Assembly: GCA_944372365.1 (NCBI GenBank)
Contig: CALVYP010000002.1
Location: 185,369-249,368, forward strand
Reading direction: 5' to 3'
Source of the DNA: an uncultured Clostridia bacterium
GTDB lineage: Bacteria > Bacillota > Clostridia > Christensenellales > UBA1242
DNA length: 64,000 nt
A model generated the notes under the pieces. The model worked only from the letters and a program-made list of their open reading frames with translations, had not been told where the DNA came from and ran no database searches. How positions within the stretch are numbered: position 1 is the stretch's first letter; the number at the start of each line of letters is the position of its first letter. The position numbers were made by a program, and so were the translations under genes. Below are positions 17,932 through 26,534 of this stretch, in pieces.

Positions 17932-19053
17932 ATGTTTGACACACTTTCGGTTACTCAATACAACACCTATATCAAACAAATTTTTGATGCGGAAGAGCTT
18001 CTCCACAATATAAAAATTGTTGGAGAAGTTTTTGGCTTGTCTGTTTCAAAAACTGCCATATATTTTTCTCTTAAAGATGAATCGTCTTCGCTTAGTTGCG
18101 TGTGCTTTTATCCGTCGTTGATGACTGAAATAAAGGATGGCGACAAGGTTACAATCACAGGCTCGCCAAACTATTATGTAAAAGCTGGCAGGCTGAGTTT
18201 TGTTGTGCAAAAAATTCAAAAGCAAGGGCAGGGCGATTTATATGCTCAATTTTTGATGATGAAAGATAAGCTCTCCAAGCAAGGTTTGTTTGATGCTCAA
18301 CACAAAAAACCACTTCCGCAAAATATTAAAACCATTGCAGTTGTCACATCAAAGGAAGGCGCCGTCATCCACGACATAATCAATGTTGCCACTCGCAGAG
18401 ATGCCTCGATAAACATTGCGTTATATCCTGTTAAAGTTCAAGGAAATGGCGCAGAGATCGAAATTGCAAACGCAATAAACGCGCTTTCAAATTTTGACGA
18501 GATTGACGCGATTGTTGTCGCTCGTGGCGGCGGTTCGCTTGAAGACCTTGCAGCCTACAACACTGAAATTGTGGCAAGGGCAACCTATGATTGTCAAAAG
18601 TTTATCGTAAGTGCTGTGGGGCATGAAACCGACTTTACGATTATTGACTTTGTAAGCGACCTTCGTGCGCCAACTCCATCCGCTGCGGCAGAACTTCTAA
18701 CCAGCGACAAAAACGCGCAAAAAAGTGCATTTAAACGGCTTAAAGCATCCTTTACAAACGCTTTCAACAGCTTTTTAACAAGCAAGCAGCTCGCGTTTGA
18801 AAAATACTGCGCTGCTTTTCAATCGTCGGCTGACAGCATGATTGCAAACAAAAATTTTGAGCTTGGAATGCTTGAAAACTCACTTACAAAACTTGACCCA
18901 ACTGCTGTTTTGAAGCGCGGGTATGCCAAAGTTGAACAGGACGGCAAAGTTGTTGACAAGGCACAAAAAGTTGTGTTAAAATCAAACATAATAGTAAATT
19001 TTTATGATGGCAAAGTTGTTGCTACTCCAACCGAGGTGAAAAATGACGTATGA
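17932..19053 (+). CDS. xseA: Exodeoxyribonuclease VII large subunit
   Basis: Nuclease that degrades single-stranded DNA with XseB. The protein has the N-terminal OB-fold (GEVFGLSVSKTAIYFSLKDESSSL), the catalytic domain with TSKEGAVIHDI, ARGGGSLEDL and VGHETDFTIIDFVSDLRAPTPSAAAE, then a coiled coil and the short GYAKVEQDGKVV end. At 373 aa it is shorter than the roughly 400-450 aa common in the family, mainly in the coiled region. It overlaps xseB by 11 nt. Confidence 0.95.
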   Translation: MFDTLSVTQYNTYIKQIFDAEELLHNIKIVGEVFGLSVSKTAIYFSLKDESSSLSCVCFYPSLMTEIKDGDKVTITGSPNYYVKAGRLSFVVQKIQKQGQGDLYAQFLMMKDKLSKQGLFDAQHKKPLPQNIKTIAVVTSKEGAVIHDIINVATRRDASINIALYPVKVQGNGAEIEIANAINALSNFDEIDAIVVARGGGSLEDLAAYNTEIVARATYDCQKFIVSAVGHETDFTIIDFVSDLRAPTPSAAAELLTSDKNAQKSAFKRLKASFTNAFNSFLTSKQLAFEKYCAAFQSSADSMIANKNFELGMLENSLTKLDPTAVLKRGYAKVEQDGKVVDKAQKVVLKSNIIVNFYDGKVVATPTEVKNDV

Positions 19054-19249
19054 AATTGCTATACAAAAATTAAGCGAAATTGTTGAAAAACTCTCTTCTC
19101 AAAGTCTGCCGCTTTCGCAGGCGACTCAACTGTTTGAAGAAGGGCTGGATTTAATCAAATTTTGCAATCAGCAACTCAAAACCACAAAAGGTAAAATTTT
19201 GGAAATTAAGCAAGAACTTGACAAACTTAAATTGGAGGAGAGCGAATGA
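19043..19249 (+). CDS. xseB: Exodeoxyribonuclease VII small subunit
   Basis: 68-aa helical subunit that binds the XseA coiled coil. YEIAIQKLSEIVEKL and LPLSQATQLFEEGLDLIKFC are the standard motifs. It overlaps xseA by 11 nt and proS by 4 nt. ispA and dxs, which usually follow xseB in Firmicutes, are absent. Confidence 0.94.
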   Translation: MTYEIAIQKLSEIVEKLSSQSLPLSQATQLFEEGLDLIKFCNQQLKTTKGKILEIKQELDKLKLEESE

Positions 19250-20946
19250 GAATTTCAAAACTTCTTGGCGAAAGGCTTAAAGATGCTCCGGCAAATGCCA
19301 CTTCAAAAAGCCATATTTTTCTCAGCAGAGCAGGCTACATAAAGCAAGTTGCAAACGGCATCTACACATTTATGCCACCAGCTCAGCGCGTCAGCAAAAA
19401 AATTCAAGATATTATCCGCGAAGAAATGGACGCCGTTGGCGGGCAGGAAGTTTTGTTTCCCGTTGTTATGCCAAAAGAGCTTTGGGATTTAAGCGGAAGA
19501 TATTCAGCAATCGGGCAAGAGCTTGTTCGCTTTAAAGATCGCTCGCAGCATGATTTGGTTTTGGGCATGACTCATGAAGAGGCCGCAGTGCATGCGGCTC
19601 TTGGCACAGTTAAAAGTTATGATCAACTGCCTTTTATGATCTATCAAATTCAAACAAAATTCCGTGACGAGGCAAGGGCAAGGGCTGGGCTTATAAGAGT
19701 GCGCGAATTTTTGATGAAAGACGCATATTCTTTCCACACTTCACAAGAGGATTTGGAAGAATATTACAAAAAACTATATGACTGCTATTTTAAAATTTTC
19801 CACCGCATGGGCATGAAAAATGTAATCGCGGTGCATTCCGACAGCGGTATGATGGGCGGAAAAGTTGCCGACGAGTTTCAACTTTTAACTGAGATCGGCG
19901 AAGACAGCATTGTCATTTGCCCTGAGTGCGACAGCGCTTCAAACATCGATGTTGCAACCAGCCAAATCCCTGAAAATGACCACATTTTTGGCGTAAAGCA
20001 AGAAGTTTTTACTGGCGAAGCTAAAACCATCGATGAAGTTTGCAGCAACCTTAACAAACAGCCATCTCAAATTGCCAAGGCGGTTTGTTATGCAGTTATA
20101 GGCGATGAAAACAAAGTTGTAATCGCGTTCTTGCGCGGCGATCGAGAAGTAAACGAAGCCAAGCTCCGCAACCTTGTTGGCAGCGACATTGCAATCAAAG
20201 ATTTGCAAGACAGCGGGCTTGTAAAAGGCAACATCGGCTGTGTTGATTTAAACGTTCCAAATTCACAAGTGTTTTATGATAAATCGCTTGAAGGGCTTGA
20301 AAGCTTTGTAACCGGTGCGAACAAAGAAGGCTATCACTATCAAGGCGTTTCAATCACCAGAGATGTTAAACCAGAAAAATTTGTTGACATCTCAAAAGTT
20401 GCAAGCGGAGATAGATGTCCAGTTTGCGGCGCAAAATTGCTTGTTAAAAACGGCATCGAAATTGGAAACATCTTCCAACTTGGCACAAAATACACAAAAT
20501 CGATGGGGCTTAGCGTGCATATGCCAGACGGAAGCACCATCAATCCTGTTATGGGCTGCTATGGCATAGGAATAGGCAGGTGTATTGCAAGCATCGCCGA
20601 AGAAAACTGCGATGAAAAAGGCTTGGTTTGGCCAATGAGCGTTGCACCATGGCATATATATCTTTGCCCAATCCGTTTAGACGATCCAGCAGTCAAAGAA
20701 AAAGCAGAATGGCTTTACAAAAAACTTACCGCCGAAAATTTTGAAGTGCTTTACGACGACAGGATCGCTTCACCGGGCGTCAAATTCACCGACAGCGAGC
20801 TTATGGGCATTCCAGTGCGTATTATCATCAGTCCAAAAACCTTACAGAGTGGGGAAGTGGAAATTTCGCTGCGCAAAACAGGTGAAAAGTTTTTTGTAAA
20901 AGAAGAAAGCCTTTCAAAAAAACTTGATGAAATCATCATCTACTAA
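19246..20946 (+). CDS. proS: Prolyl-tRNA synthetase
   Basis: Class II synthetase of 566 aa, the bacterial type with an editing insertion between motifs 2 and 3. Motif 2 contains KFRDEARARAGLIRVREF, and motif 3 contains GCYGIGIGR. The start ATG is behind GGAGGAGAG and overlaps the xseB stop. A terminator closes the operon. A tRNA-Pro(CGG) lies elsewhere in the window at 56893-56968. No T-box is present here. Confidence 0.96.
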   Translation: MRISKLLGERLKDAPANATSKSHIFLSRAGYIKQVANGIYTFMPPAQRVSKKIQDIIREEMDAVGGQEVLFPVVMPKELWDLSGRYSAIGQELVRFKDRSQHDLVLGMTHEEAAVHAALGTVKSYDQLPFMIYQIQTKFRDEARARAGLIRVREFLMKDAYSFHTSQEDLEEYYKKLYDCYFKIFHRMGMKNVIAVHSDSGMMGGKVADEFQLLTEIGEDSIVICPECDSASNIDVATSQIPENDHIFGVKQEVFTGEAKTIDEVCSNLNKQPSQIAKAVCYAVIGDENKVVIAFLRGDREVNEAKLRNLVGSDIAIKDLQDSGLVKGNIGCVDLNVPNSQVFYDKSLEGLESFVTGANKEGYHYQGVSITRDVKPEKFVDISKVASGDRCPVCGAKLLVKNGIEIGNIFQLGTKYTKSMGLSVHMPDGSTINPVMGCYGIGIGRCIASIAEENCDEKGLVWPMSVAPWHIYLCPIRLDDPAVKEKAEWLYKKLTAENFEVLYDDRIASPGVKFTDSELMGIPVRIIISPKTLQSGEVEISLRKTGEKFFVKEESLSKKLDEIIIY

Positions 20947-20969
20947 CCAGCCTTAGCGCTGGTTTTTTC
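20945..20969 (+). terminator. Intrinsic terminator after proS
   Basis: AACCAGC (20945-20951) pairs with GCTGGTT (20958-20964), loop CTTAGC, followed by T residues. The stem begins inside the proS stop codon. Confidence 0.88.
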
Positions 20970-21001
20970 ATATTAAAAACAAAAGCAAAATATATTATAA
21001 T

Positions 21002-21601
21002 GTGAAGCAAAACAAAGTTAAAACCTCTGCCATAGAAGTAAAGCGCTATAAATGGGCGTTTAAGATGTTTGTTGTTTCGCTGTGCCTTTCATCATTGTTT
21101 TCGCTGCTAAGCCAAACCGTGCTTTCACATCTCGGCGTGATTTTGGCAGCTGCAACAATCATGCTGTTTATTTTTGTAAGTGTGGTGTTTGATATGATTG
21201 GCATAGCCATAACAAGCGCAGATGAAAGTTTTTTTAAAACTCAGCTTGAAAATCATGTTAAAGGCAGCACGATTGCAATAAAACTTAAAAAGCACAGCGA
21301 AAAAGTTTGCTCATTTTGCGCGGATGTGGTTGGCGATATTTGCGGAATACTCTCAGGTGCGGCAGGGGCGTGTATAATCATGTCGCTTGCAAAAAACATA
21401 TCAAACTCAAGCGTTGTTATTTTAATCTCCACGCTTGTAAGCAGCTTGATTGCAGGGCTGACAATTTTATTTAAGGCGCTTATGAAAGGCTATGCAATAA
21501 AAAATGCCAACAAAATCATCTTGCGGCTTGGCAAATTGCTTGAAAAATTGTTTTTTTATAACAAAAAAAATGTTGATAAAACAGTTGACAAGAATTTTTG
21601 A
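21002..21601 (+). CDS. Integral membrane protein of unknown function
   Basis: 199-aa protein with two strongly hydrophobic N-terminal segments (about residues 22-70), a soluble stretch with KVCSFCADVVGDICGILSG, and two more membrane segments (about 119-165). The block VFDMIGIAITSADE followed by CADVVGDICGILSG is one I associate with clostridial membrane proteins sometimes labelled CorB-like, but I cannot confirm that. The start is uncertain: GTG at 21002 directly follows a TATAAT sequence and has no ribosome-binding site, so either the message is leaderless or the protein starts at ATG 21065. A terminator precedes it. Confidence 0.75.
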   Translation: MKQNKVKTSAIEVKRYKWAFKMFVVSLCLSSLFSLLSQTVLSHLGVILAAATIMLFIFVSVVFDMIGIAITSADESFFKTQLENHVKGSTIAIKLKKHSEKVCSFCADVVGDICGILSGAAGACIIMSLAKNISNSSVVILISTLVSSLIAGLTILFKALMKGYAIKNANKIILRLGKLLEKLFFYNKKNVDKTVDKNF

Positions 21602-21613
21602 TTGTGATATTAT
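21585..21613 (+). promoter_or_regulatory. Sigma-A promoter of infC-rpmI-rplT
   Basis: Perfect TTGACA (21585-21590), 17-nt spacer, TATTAT (21608-21613). It overlaps the 3' end of the upstream membrane-protein gene and leaves a leader of about 140 nt before infC. Confidence 0.88.
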
Positions 21614-21619
21614 AACAAA

Positions 21620-21740
21620 GTCGAAAGCAGAAGTTTCCACTTCTCACCGGTCAAACAGCTTGGATTTAGACCGCGTTAAAAAATTTTAAAATATGTTTAA
21701 AGTTTTTTGGTGGAAATGTTTTGCATTCCACCAATTTTTT
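21620..21740 (+). promoter_or_regulatory. L20-type leader with attenuator of infC-rpmI-rplT
   Basis: The leader carries a strong terminator hairpin just before the infC ribosome-binding site: TTGGTGGAA (21707-21715) and TTCCACCAA (21726-21734), then TTTTTT (21735-21740). An upstream TTTCCAC (21634-21640) is the exact complement of GTGGAAA (21710-21716) inside the terminator stem, so a long-range antiterminator can form. CGGTC (21648-21652) and GACCG (21669-21673) make a further stem, and AGAAG/CTTCT (21629-21633/21640-21644) a competing one. In B. subtilis L20 binds such a leader to promote termination. Ligand control here is inferred. Confidence 0.8.
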
Positions 21741-21759
21741 ATAAAAGGAGACAACGACC

Positions 21760-22272
21760 ATATTTAAAGAACTTTTAATCAATAACCAAATCACAGCAGA
21801 CGAAGTTAGGCTTATTGATGAAGACGGCGCACAACTTGGCGTTCTTTCACTTGCAAAAGCACAATCGATTGCAGATGATAAAGGGCTTGATCTGGTGCTT
21901 ATGAATGGCGCGGCAAAGCCAGCAGTTTGCAAACTTATGGATTATGGCAAGTATAAGTTTGACGCCATAAAAAAAGAAAAGGAATTGAAAAAAAATCAAA
22001 AGATTGTTGAAGTGAAAGAAATTCAACTTTCAATGACAATAAGCGATCACGACATTGCTTATCGCGTTACAAGCGCCAAAAAATTTCTGTCAGAAGGAAA
22101 CAAGGTTAAAGTTTCATTGCGCATGCGTGGAAGACAACAAGCATATGCAAAAACCTGCATAGAAGTTGTTAAAAACTTTACAGCGCAGCTTGCTGAATTT
22201 GGATCTTGCGATAAAGAACCAGAAGTAAACGGCAGAAACATTATCGTTGTTGTCAATCCAAAAAAACAATAA
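21760..22272 (+). CDS. infC: Translation initiation factor IF-3, with apparent AUA start
   Basis: Keeps 30S subunits free and checks initiator tRNA. Homology begins at FKELLINNQITADEVRLI, well upstream of the first in-frame ATG (21895). The only fitting start is ATA at 21760, 9 nt after AAAGGAG (21744-21750). Starts other than ATG/GTG/TTG are characteristic of infC in many bacteria and allow autoregulation, since IF-3 itself rejects them; AUU is the best-known case. The 170-aa protein has both domains (LMDYGKYKFDAIKKEKE; EIQLSMTISDHDIAYR). It is first in the operon infC-rpmI-rplT. Confidence 0.93.
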   Translation: MFKELLINNQITADEVRLIDEDGAQLGVLSLAKAQSIADDKGLDLVLMNGAAKPAVCKLMDYGKYKFDAIKKEKELKKNQKIVEVKEIQLSMTISDHDIAYRVTSAKKFLSEGNKVKVSLRMRGRQQAYAKTCIEVVKNFTAQLAEFGSCDKEPEVNGRNIIVVVNPKKQ

Positions 22273-22285
22273 AAGGAGAACTAAT

Positions 22286-22483
22286 ATGCCAAAACAAAAA
22301 ACACACAGTGGTGCAAAAAAGCGTTTTAAACTTACCGCAACTGGCAAAGTTAAATATGCTCGTCCAACCAAAGGACATTTCTTAACCAACAAATCACAAG
22401 CAAGAAAAAGAAAACTTAGAAAAGGTTCATATATTGCAGGCAAAAACTCTGACAATATTAAATCTCTTCTTGGTGCAAAGTAA
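22286..22483 (+). CDS. rpmI: 50S ribosomal protein L35
   Basis: 65-aa basic protein, PKQKTHSGAKKRFKLTATGK then HFLTNKSQARKRKLRK, the standard L35 pattern. ATG at 22286 follows AAAAGGAGAACT. It lies 13 nt after infC and 12 nt before rplT. Confidence 0.97.
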   Translation: MPKQKTHSGAKKRFKLTATGKVKYARPTKGHFLTNKSQARKRKLRKGSYIAGKNSDNIKSLLGAK

Positions 22484-22495
22484 GGGAGGGGCATT

Positions 22496-22840
22496 ATGAG
22501 AATTAAAAGAACAGTAAACGCAGTTAAAAAACGCAGAAAAATACTTAAACAAGCAAAAGGCTATCGCGGAGCAAAATCTAAACTTTACAGAACTGCTCGC
22601 GAACAGGTTATGAAAAGCGGAATGTATGCCTACATCGGCAGAAAACAAAAGAAAAGAGATTTCCGCGCACTTTGGATCACCAGAATCAACGCTGCATGCA
22701 GAATCAATGACATCTCATACAGCAAGTTTATTGCTGGCTTAAAAGCAAAGAACATCGATCTTAACAGAAAGGTGCTTGCAGACATCGCTGTTAAAGATCC
22801 AGACGCTTTCAAGGCACTTGTTGCAGAGGTTAAAGCATAA
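22496..22840 (+). CDS. rplT: 50S ribosomal protein L20
   Basis: 114-aa 23S-binding protein needed for early 50S assembly and likely autorepressor of this operon through the upstream leader. [20 protein letters not shown] and [14 protein letters not shown] are diagnostic. ATG follows AAGGGAGGGG. Confidence 0.97.
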   Translation: MRIKRTVNAVKKRRKILKQAKGYRGAKSKLYRTAREQVMKSGMYAYIGRKQKKRDFRALWITRINAACRINDISYSKFIAGLKAKNIDLNRKVLADIAVKDPDAFKALVAEVKA

Positions 22841-22842
22841 AT

Positions 22843-23559
22843 ATGTTGAAGGCAAGTGGAGAACTTGTTAAAAAACTTAAAAAGCAAAAAAGAGAAAACG
22901 ATTTTTTGCTTTTTTTAGATAACCAAAAAATCATCAATGATGCCATTGCACAAGGTGCAAAACCGATTATGGCTTTGGCAACAGATGAAAGCTTATTTCC
23001 AAACATAAATTGCGAAAAGTATCTAACAACTCAATCAGTAATTCAAAACCTAGCAGATGTTAAAACACCACGGGGTGTGGTTGTTATGTTAGAATACACA
23101 CAAGATATAGTATTATGTCCTAAAAACCACTTCTTGGTGCTTGATGGTTTGCAAGACCCAGGAAATGCCGGAACGCTTATTCGCAGCGCTCTTGCAGCAG
23201 GCATGCAATGCGTGTTTATGCTTGATTGTGTTAAGCCAACCAATGCAAAACTTGTTCGCAGCAGTGCAGGAGCAATTTTTAACATACCAATCTATGCTAT
23301 GTCTAGGGATGACTTTGTTGAATTTGCTTTAAAAAACAACCTTCAACTCGCAAAAACTGATATGCAGGGCCAAAACATTTTTAAATTTAAGCCAACCGCG
23401 CCGCTTGGCGTTGTTGTTGGCAATGAAGGAAATGGCGTCAGCGAGCAAATTTCATCAATTTGTAAAATTTCGCTTACAATTCCAATGCATAAAGGCATTG
23501 AAAGTTTAAACGCTGCGGTTAGCGGCTCGATTGTTATGTTTGAAATAACTTCAAAATAA
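22843..23559 (+). CDS. SpoU/TrmH family RNA 2'-O-methyltransferase
   Basis: 238-aa SPOUT methyltransferase, probably acting on rRNA or tRNA. Motifs are LDGLQDPGNAGTLIRSALAAG (motif 1, about residue 98), VVGNEGNGVS (motif 2) and IPMHKGIESLNAAVSGSIVMFE (motif 3). A short N-terminal substrate-binding region is present. The gene starts 2 nt after rplT, with no strong binding site, and such genes follow rplT in many Clostridia. The exact target base cannot be read from sequence. Confidence 0.9.
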   Translation: MLKASGELVKKLKKQKRENDFLLFLDNQKIINDAIAQGAKPIMALATDESLFPNINCEKYLTTQSVIQNLADVKTPRGVVVMLEYTQDIVLCPKNHFLVLDGLQDPGNAGTLIRSALAAGMQCVFMLDCVKPTNAKLVRSSAGAIFNIPIYAMSRDDFVEFALKNNLQLAKTDMQGQNIFKFKPTAPLGVVVGNEGNGVSEQISSICKISLTIPMHKGIESLNAAVSGSIVMFEITSK

Positions 23560-23569
23560 GGAGGAGAAT

Positions 23570-24304
23570 ATGTCAGGTCATTCAAAGTGGCACAATATTC
23601 AAGCCACAAAAGGCAAAATGGATGCTGCAAGAAGCAAAATCTTCACAAAAATCGGCAGAGAACTTGCCGTTGCAGTTAAAGCAGGCGGGCCAGATCCAGC
23701 AAGTAACCCAACTTTAAGAGCGGTTATTGCCAAGGCTAAACAAAACAACATGCCAAACGATAACATCGACAGAAGCATCAAAAAGGCAGCTGGCGACAAT
23801 GGCGGCGTAAACTATGAATCAATCGTATATGAAGGCTATGGCGTGGGCGGCTCGGCTGTTATTGTAGAGTGCTTAACCGACAATAAAAACCGCACAGCTG
23901 GCGATGTTAGACATGCGTTTGATAAATATGGCGGTTCACTTGGCTCTAACGGTTGTGTTGGCTATCTTTTCCAAAGAAAGGGCATCATCATCGTGCCAAG
24001 AGAAGAAGGGCTTGACAGCGACGCGCTTATGATGGATGCTCTTGAAGCAGATGCAAAAGATGTGATTGAGCATGACGATGAAGTTGAAATCATCACTGCT
24101 CCAAATCAGGTTAATGCTGTTAAAGAAGCGCTCGAAAAATTGGGATACAACATTGTTATGTCGCAATCTGGTTTAGTGCCTGATATGTATGTTGATTTAG
24201 ACGACGCAAAACTTGCATCTTTCCAAAAAATGATTGCTGTTTTGGAAGAACTTGATGATGTGCAAGAAGTTTATCACAATGTAAATTTGCCTGACGATGA
24301 ATAA
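23570..24304 (+). CDS. YebC/TACO1 family protein
   Basis: 244-aa protein of the YebC family: SGHSKWHNIQATKGKMDAAR at the start, then PNDNIDRSIKKAAG and YEGYGVGGSAVIVECLTDN. Members are annotated as transcriptional regulators; recent work ties several to translation of proline-rich stretches. A strong AAGGAGGAG precedes ATG. It ends in an unusual multi-hairpin region. Confidence 0.95.
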   Translation: MSGHSKWHNIQATKGKMDAARSKIFTKIGRELAVAVKAGGPDPASNPTLRAVIAKAKQNNMPNDNIDRSIKKAAGDNGGVNYESIVYEGYGVGGSAVIVECLTDNKNRTAGDVRHAFDKYGGSLGSNGCVGYLFQRKGIIIVPREEGLDSDALMMDALEADAKDVIEHDDEVEIITAPNQVNAVKEALEKLGYNIVMSQSGLVPDMYVDLDDAKLASFQKMIAVLEELDDVQEVYHNVNLPDDE

Positions 24305-24396
24305 GCGCTGGGCAAGCGCTTGGAAAAGTTTTTCCAAGCTCAAGGTTGCCGCAAGGCAACCTTTTTTTTGGCTGCGCCAAAAAACTTGCCCAGCGC
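24305..24396 (+). terminator. Nested multi-hairpin with an intrinsic terminator
   Basis: An outer perfect 12-bp inverted repeat, GCGCTGGGCAAG (24305-24316) and CTTGCCCAGCGC (24385-24396), encloses two inner hairpins: GCTTGGAAAA/TTTTCCAAGC (24318-24327/24330-24339) and AAGGTTGCC/GGCAACCTT (24342-24350/24355-24363) with a GCAA tetraloop and T-run to 24369. A small GGC-TGC-GCC hairpin follows. The second inner hairpin alone is a good terminator for yebC; the rest is unexplained. Confidence 0.85.
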
Positions 24397-24407
24397 CGAT
24401 TATTTGT

Positions 24408-24435
24408 TTGACAAAAACATGCAAAATAATATAAA
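24408..24435 (+). promoter_or_regulatory. Sigma-A promoter of ruvCAB
   Basis: TTGACA (24408-24413), 16-nt spacer, TATAAA (24430-24435). The -10 ends 8 nt before the ruvC ATG, so the RNA would start at or within about 3 nt of the start codon. Confidence 0.8.
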
Positions 24436-24443
24436 ATTTAACT

Positions 24444-24932
24444 ATGAAAATACTAGGAATAGACCCCGGCTATGCAATAATTGGTTACGGAGTGATTGAC
24501 ACAGCAAAGCAAAACATGGTGATAGATTATGGCGTGATTACAACACCAAAAGAAGACAGCATTTCGGTGCGTTTAAAAAACATTGAAAGTGGACTAATAG
24601 AGTTGTTTGAAACCTTTCATCCAGACACTGTTGCCATTGAAGAGCTTTTTTATTTTAAAAATCAAAAAACAGTTATTCCCGTTGCCGAAGCAAGGGGCGT
24701 GATTTTGCTGACAGCGCAAAAATATTGTGGCAATATTTACGAATACACACCGATGCAAATTAAGCAAGCTCTCACAGGGCAAGGCAGGGCAGAAAAGGCG
24801 CAAGTTCAGTTTATGGTTAAAAACATTTTAGGCTTAAAAGAAACGCCAAAGCCAGACGACGCCGCCGACGCGCTTGCAGTTGCGCTAACTCACGCACAAA
24901 CCAGCCCAATGCTGAACACAAACAAAATTTAA
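24444..24932 (+). CDS. ruvC: Holliday junction resolvase RuvC
   Basis: Endonuclease that resolves Holliday junctions. The catalytic acids are visible: GIDPGYAIIGYG (Asp7), AIEELFYFKNQKT (Glu region near 67) and the C-terminal KPDDAADALAVALTHA. At 162 aa it is of normal length. There is no ribosome-binding site before ATG and the -10 box lies 8 nt upstream, so translation is probably leaderless. Followed 9 nt later by ruvA. Confidence 0.96.
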   Translation: MKILGIDPGYAIIGYGVIDTAKQNMVIDYGVITTPKEDSISVRLKNIESGLIELFETFHPDTVAIEELFYFKNQKTVIPVAEARGVILLTAQKYCGNIYEYTPMQIKQALTGQGRAEKAQVQFMVKNILGLKETPKPDDAADALAVALTHAQTSPMLNTNKI

Positions 24933-24941
24933 GGAGCAAAA

Positions 24942-25535
24942 ATGATTTCGTTTTTAGTTGGAATTATAGAAGAAAAACAAGAAGGCAGCATATCGCTTGA
25001 TGTCAACGGCGTTGGCTACTTGCTTTATGTTTCAAACAACACCTTATCAGCGCTTCCAGAAGAAGGTGAAACAATTAAAATATACACCTACATGTCTGTT
25101 CGCGAAGATGATGTTTCTCTTTTTGGGTTTTCGTCAAAAGAAGAAAAGCAGCTGTTTTTAAAACTAACTTTGGTGTCAGGGATCGGGCCAAAAGTTGCAC
25201 TTTCAATTTTGTCGGGCTTGCCACTTTCGCAACTTATTGCTGCAATAATCAAACAAGATTTACGCACGCTTTCGTCCATCAAAGGGCTTGGCAAAAAAAC
25301 CGCCGAAAGATTGTGTTTAGAGCTTAAAGATAAAATCTCGCCAGTGGGCGTTGTCGATGAGCCGCAAGAAAAGCAGTTTGAATATGACGAAGAAGCGTTG
25401 TCAGTTGCAGTTGAAACGCTTATTTCGCTTGGCGTCAACAAAAATCAAGCCTACCAGCTTGCAAAAAGCAATGCCACTGCAACATCCACAGCAGAAGATA
25501 TCATTTTAAAATCATTAAGGGGGTATAGGGGATAA
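24942..25535 (+). CDS. ruvA: Holliday junction DNA helicase subunit RuvA
   Basis: 197-aa junction-binding subunit with the N-terminal OB-fold ([13 protein letters not shown]), HhH repeats ([35 protein letters not shown]) and the C-terminal RuvB-contacting domain ([18 protein letters not shown]). AAGGAGC precedes ATG. Its last base is the first base of the ruvB start. Confidence 0.96.
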   Translation: MISFLVGIIEEKQEGSISLDVNGVGYLLYVSNNTLSALPEEGETIKIYTYMSVREDDVSLFGFSSKEEKQLFLKLTLVSGIGPKVALSILSGLPLSQLIAAIIKQDLRTLSSIKGLGKKTAERLCLELKDKISPVGVVDEPQEKQFEYDEEALSVAVETLISLGVNKNQAYQLAKSNATATSTAEDIILKSLRGYRG

Positions 25536-26533
25536 TGGAAGAAAGATTTATCACAAGCACCAAAAACCTCACTGACGCTGAAATAGAAAACTCGCTCAGG
25601 CCAACCAGCTTTGACGAATATGTTGGGCAATCAAAAATTAAAGACAGCCTTTCTGTTTACATTAAAGCTGCAAAATCGCGCAAAGAAAGCCTAGACCATG
25701 TTTTGCTTTATGGCCCGCCTGGGCTTGGCAAAACCACTCTTTCGCACATAATCGCAAACGAGCTTGGCAGCCAGCTTAAAATCACATCTGGGCCTGCAAT
25801 AGAGCACGCCGCCGACCTTGCAGCAATTTTAACCAACCTAAACCAAAACGATGTGCTGTTTATTGACGAAATCCACAGGCTTCACAAAACAGTTGAAGAA
25901 ATTTTGTATCCTGCTATGGAAGATTTTGCACTTGATTTTATTTCTGGCAAAGGGCCGTCTGCAAAAAACATTCGACTTAAAATTCAACCATTCACATTGA
26001 TTGGTGCAACCACAAGAGCGGGAATGCTTACAAATCCGCTGCGTGATAGGTTTGGCATAATCTGCCGCTTAGAGCTTTACAGCATCGACGAGCTGCAAGA
26101 GATTATCACTCGTTCGGCGGGCATTTTAAACATTCAAATTGATGAAGGCGCAAGCAGAGAAATTGCAAAACGCTCACGCGGCACTCCACGAATTGCAAAC
26201 AGATTACTTAAACGCGTGCGCGACTATGCCGAAGTGCATGGCGAAGGCAAAATCAACAAAAGAATTGCAGATAAAACGCTTGATATTATGGAAATCGACG
26301 ACCTTGGGCTTGACTATATCGACCGCAAAATTTTAAACTCAATCATCAAAAAATTTAAGGGCGGCCCAGTTGGGCTTGAAACCTTGGCTGCAACCATCAG
26401 TGAAGACGCTTCAACAATTGAAGATGTTTACGAGCCATATCTTTTGCAGCTTGGTTTCATCTCTCGCACGCCGCGCGGAAGAGTTGCATTAGAGCCAGCA
26501 TATAAGCATTTAGGCATTGAAAAGGGAGAGTAA
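25535..26533 (+). CDS. ruvB: Holliday junction DNA helicase subunit RuvB
   Basis: AAA+ motor that drives branch migration. Starts [18 protein letters not shown], Walker [14 protein letters not shown], Walker [10 protein letters not shown], sensor-1 [10 protein letters not shown], arginine finger in LRDRFG, and C-terminal winged helix ([13 protein letters not shown]). 332 aa, complete. Coupled to ruvA. Confidence 0.97.
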   Translation: MEERFITSTKNLTDAEIENSLRPTSFDEYVGQSKIKDSLSVYIKAAKSRKESLDHVLLYGPPGLGKTTLSHIIANELGSQLKITSGPAIEHAADLAAILTNLNQNDVLFIDEIHRLHKTVEEILYPAMEDFALDFISGKGPSAKNIRLKIQPFTLIGATTRAGMLTNPLRDRFGIICRLELYSIDELQEIITRSAGILNIQIDEGASREIAKRSRGTPRIANRLLKRVRDYAEVHGEGKINKRIADKTLDIMEIDDLGLDYIDRKILNSIIKKFKGGPVGLETLAATISEDASTIEDVYEPYLLQLGFISRTPRGRVALEPAYKHLGIEKGE

Positions 26534-26534
26534 G

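Noticed and set aside
21895-22272. infC starting at the internal ATG 21895
   Set aside because: That would remove the conserved N-terminal 45 residues; homology extends upstream to ATA 21760 next to a strong ribosome-binding site.
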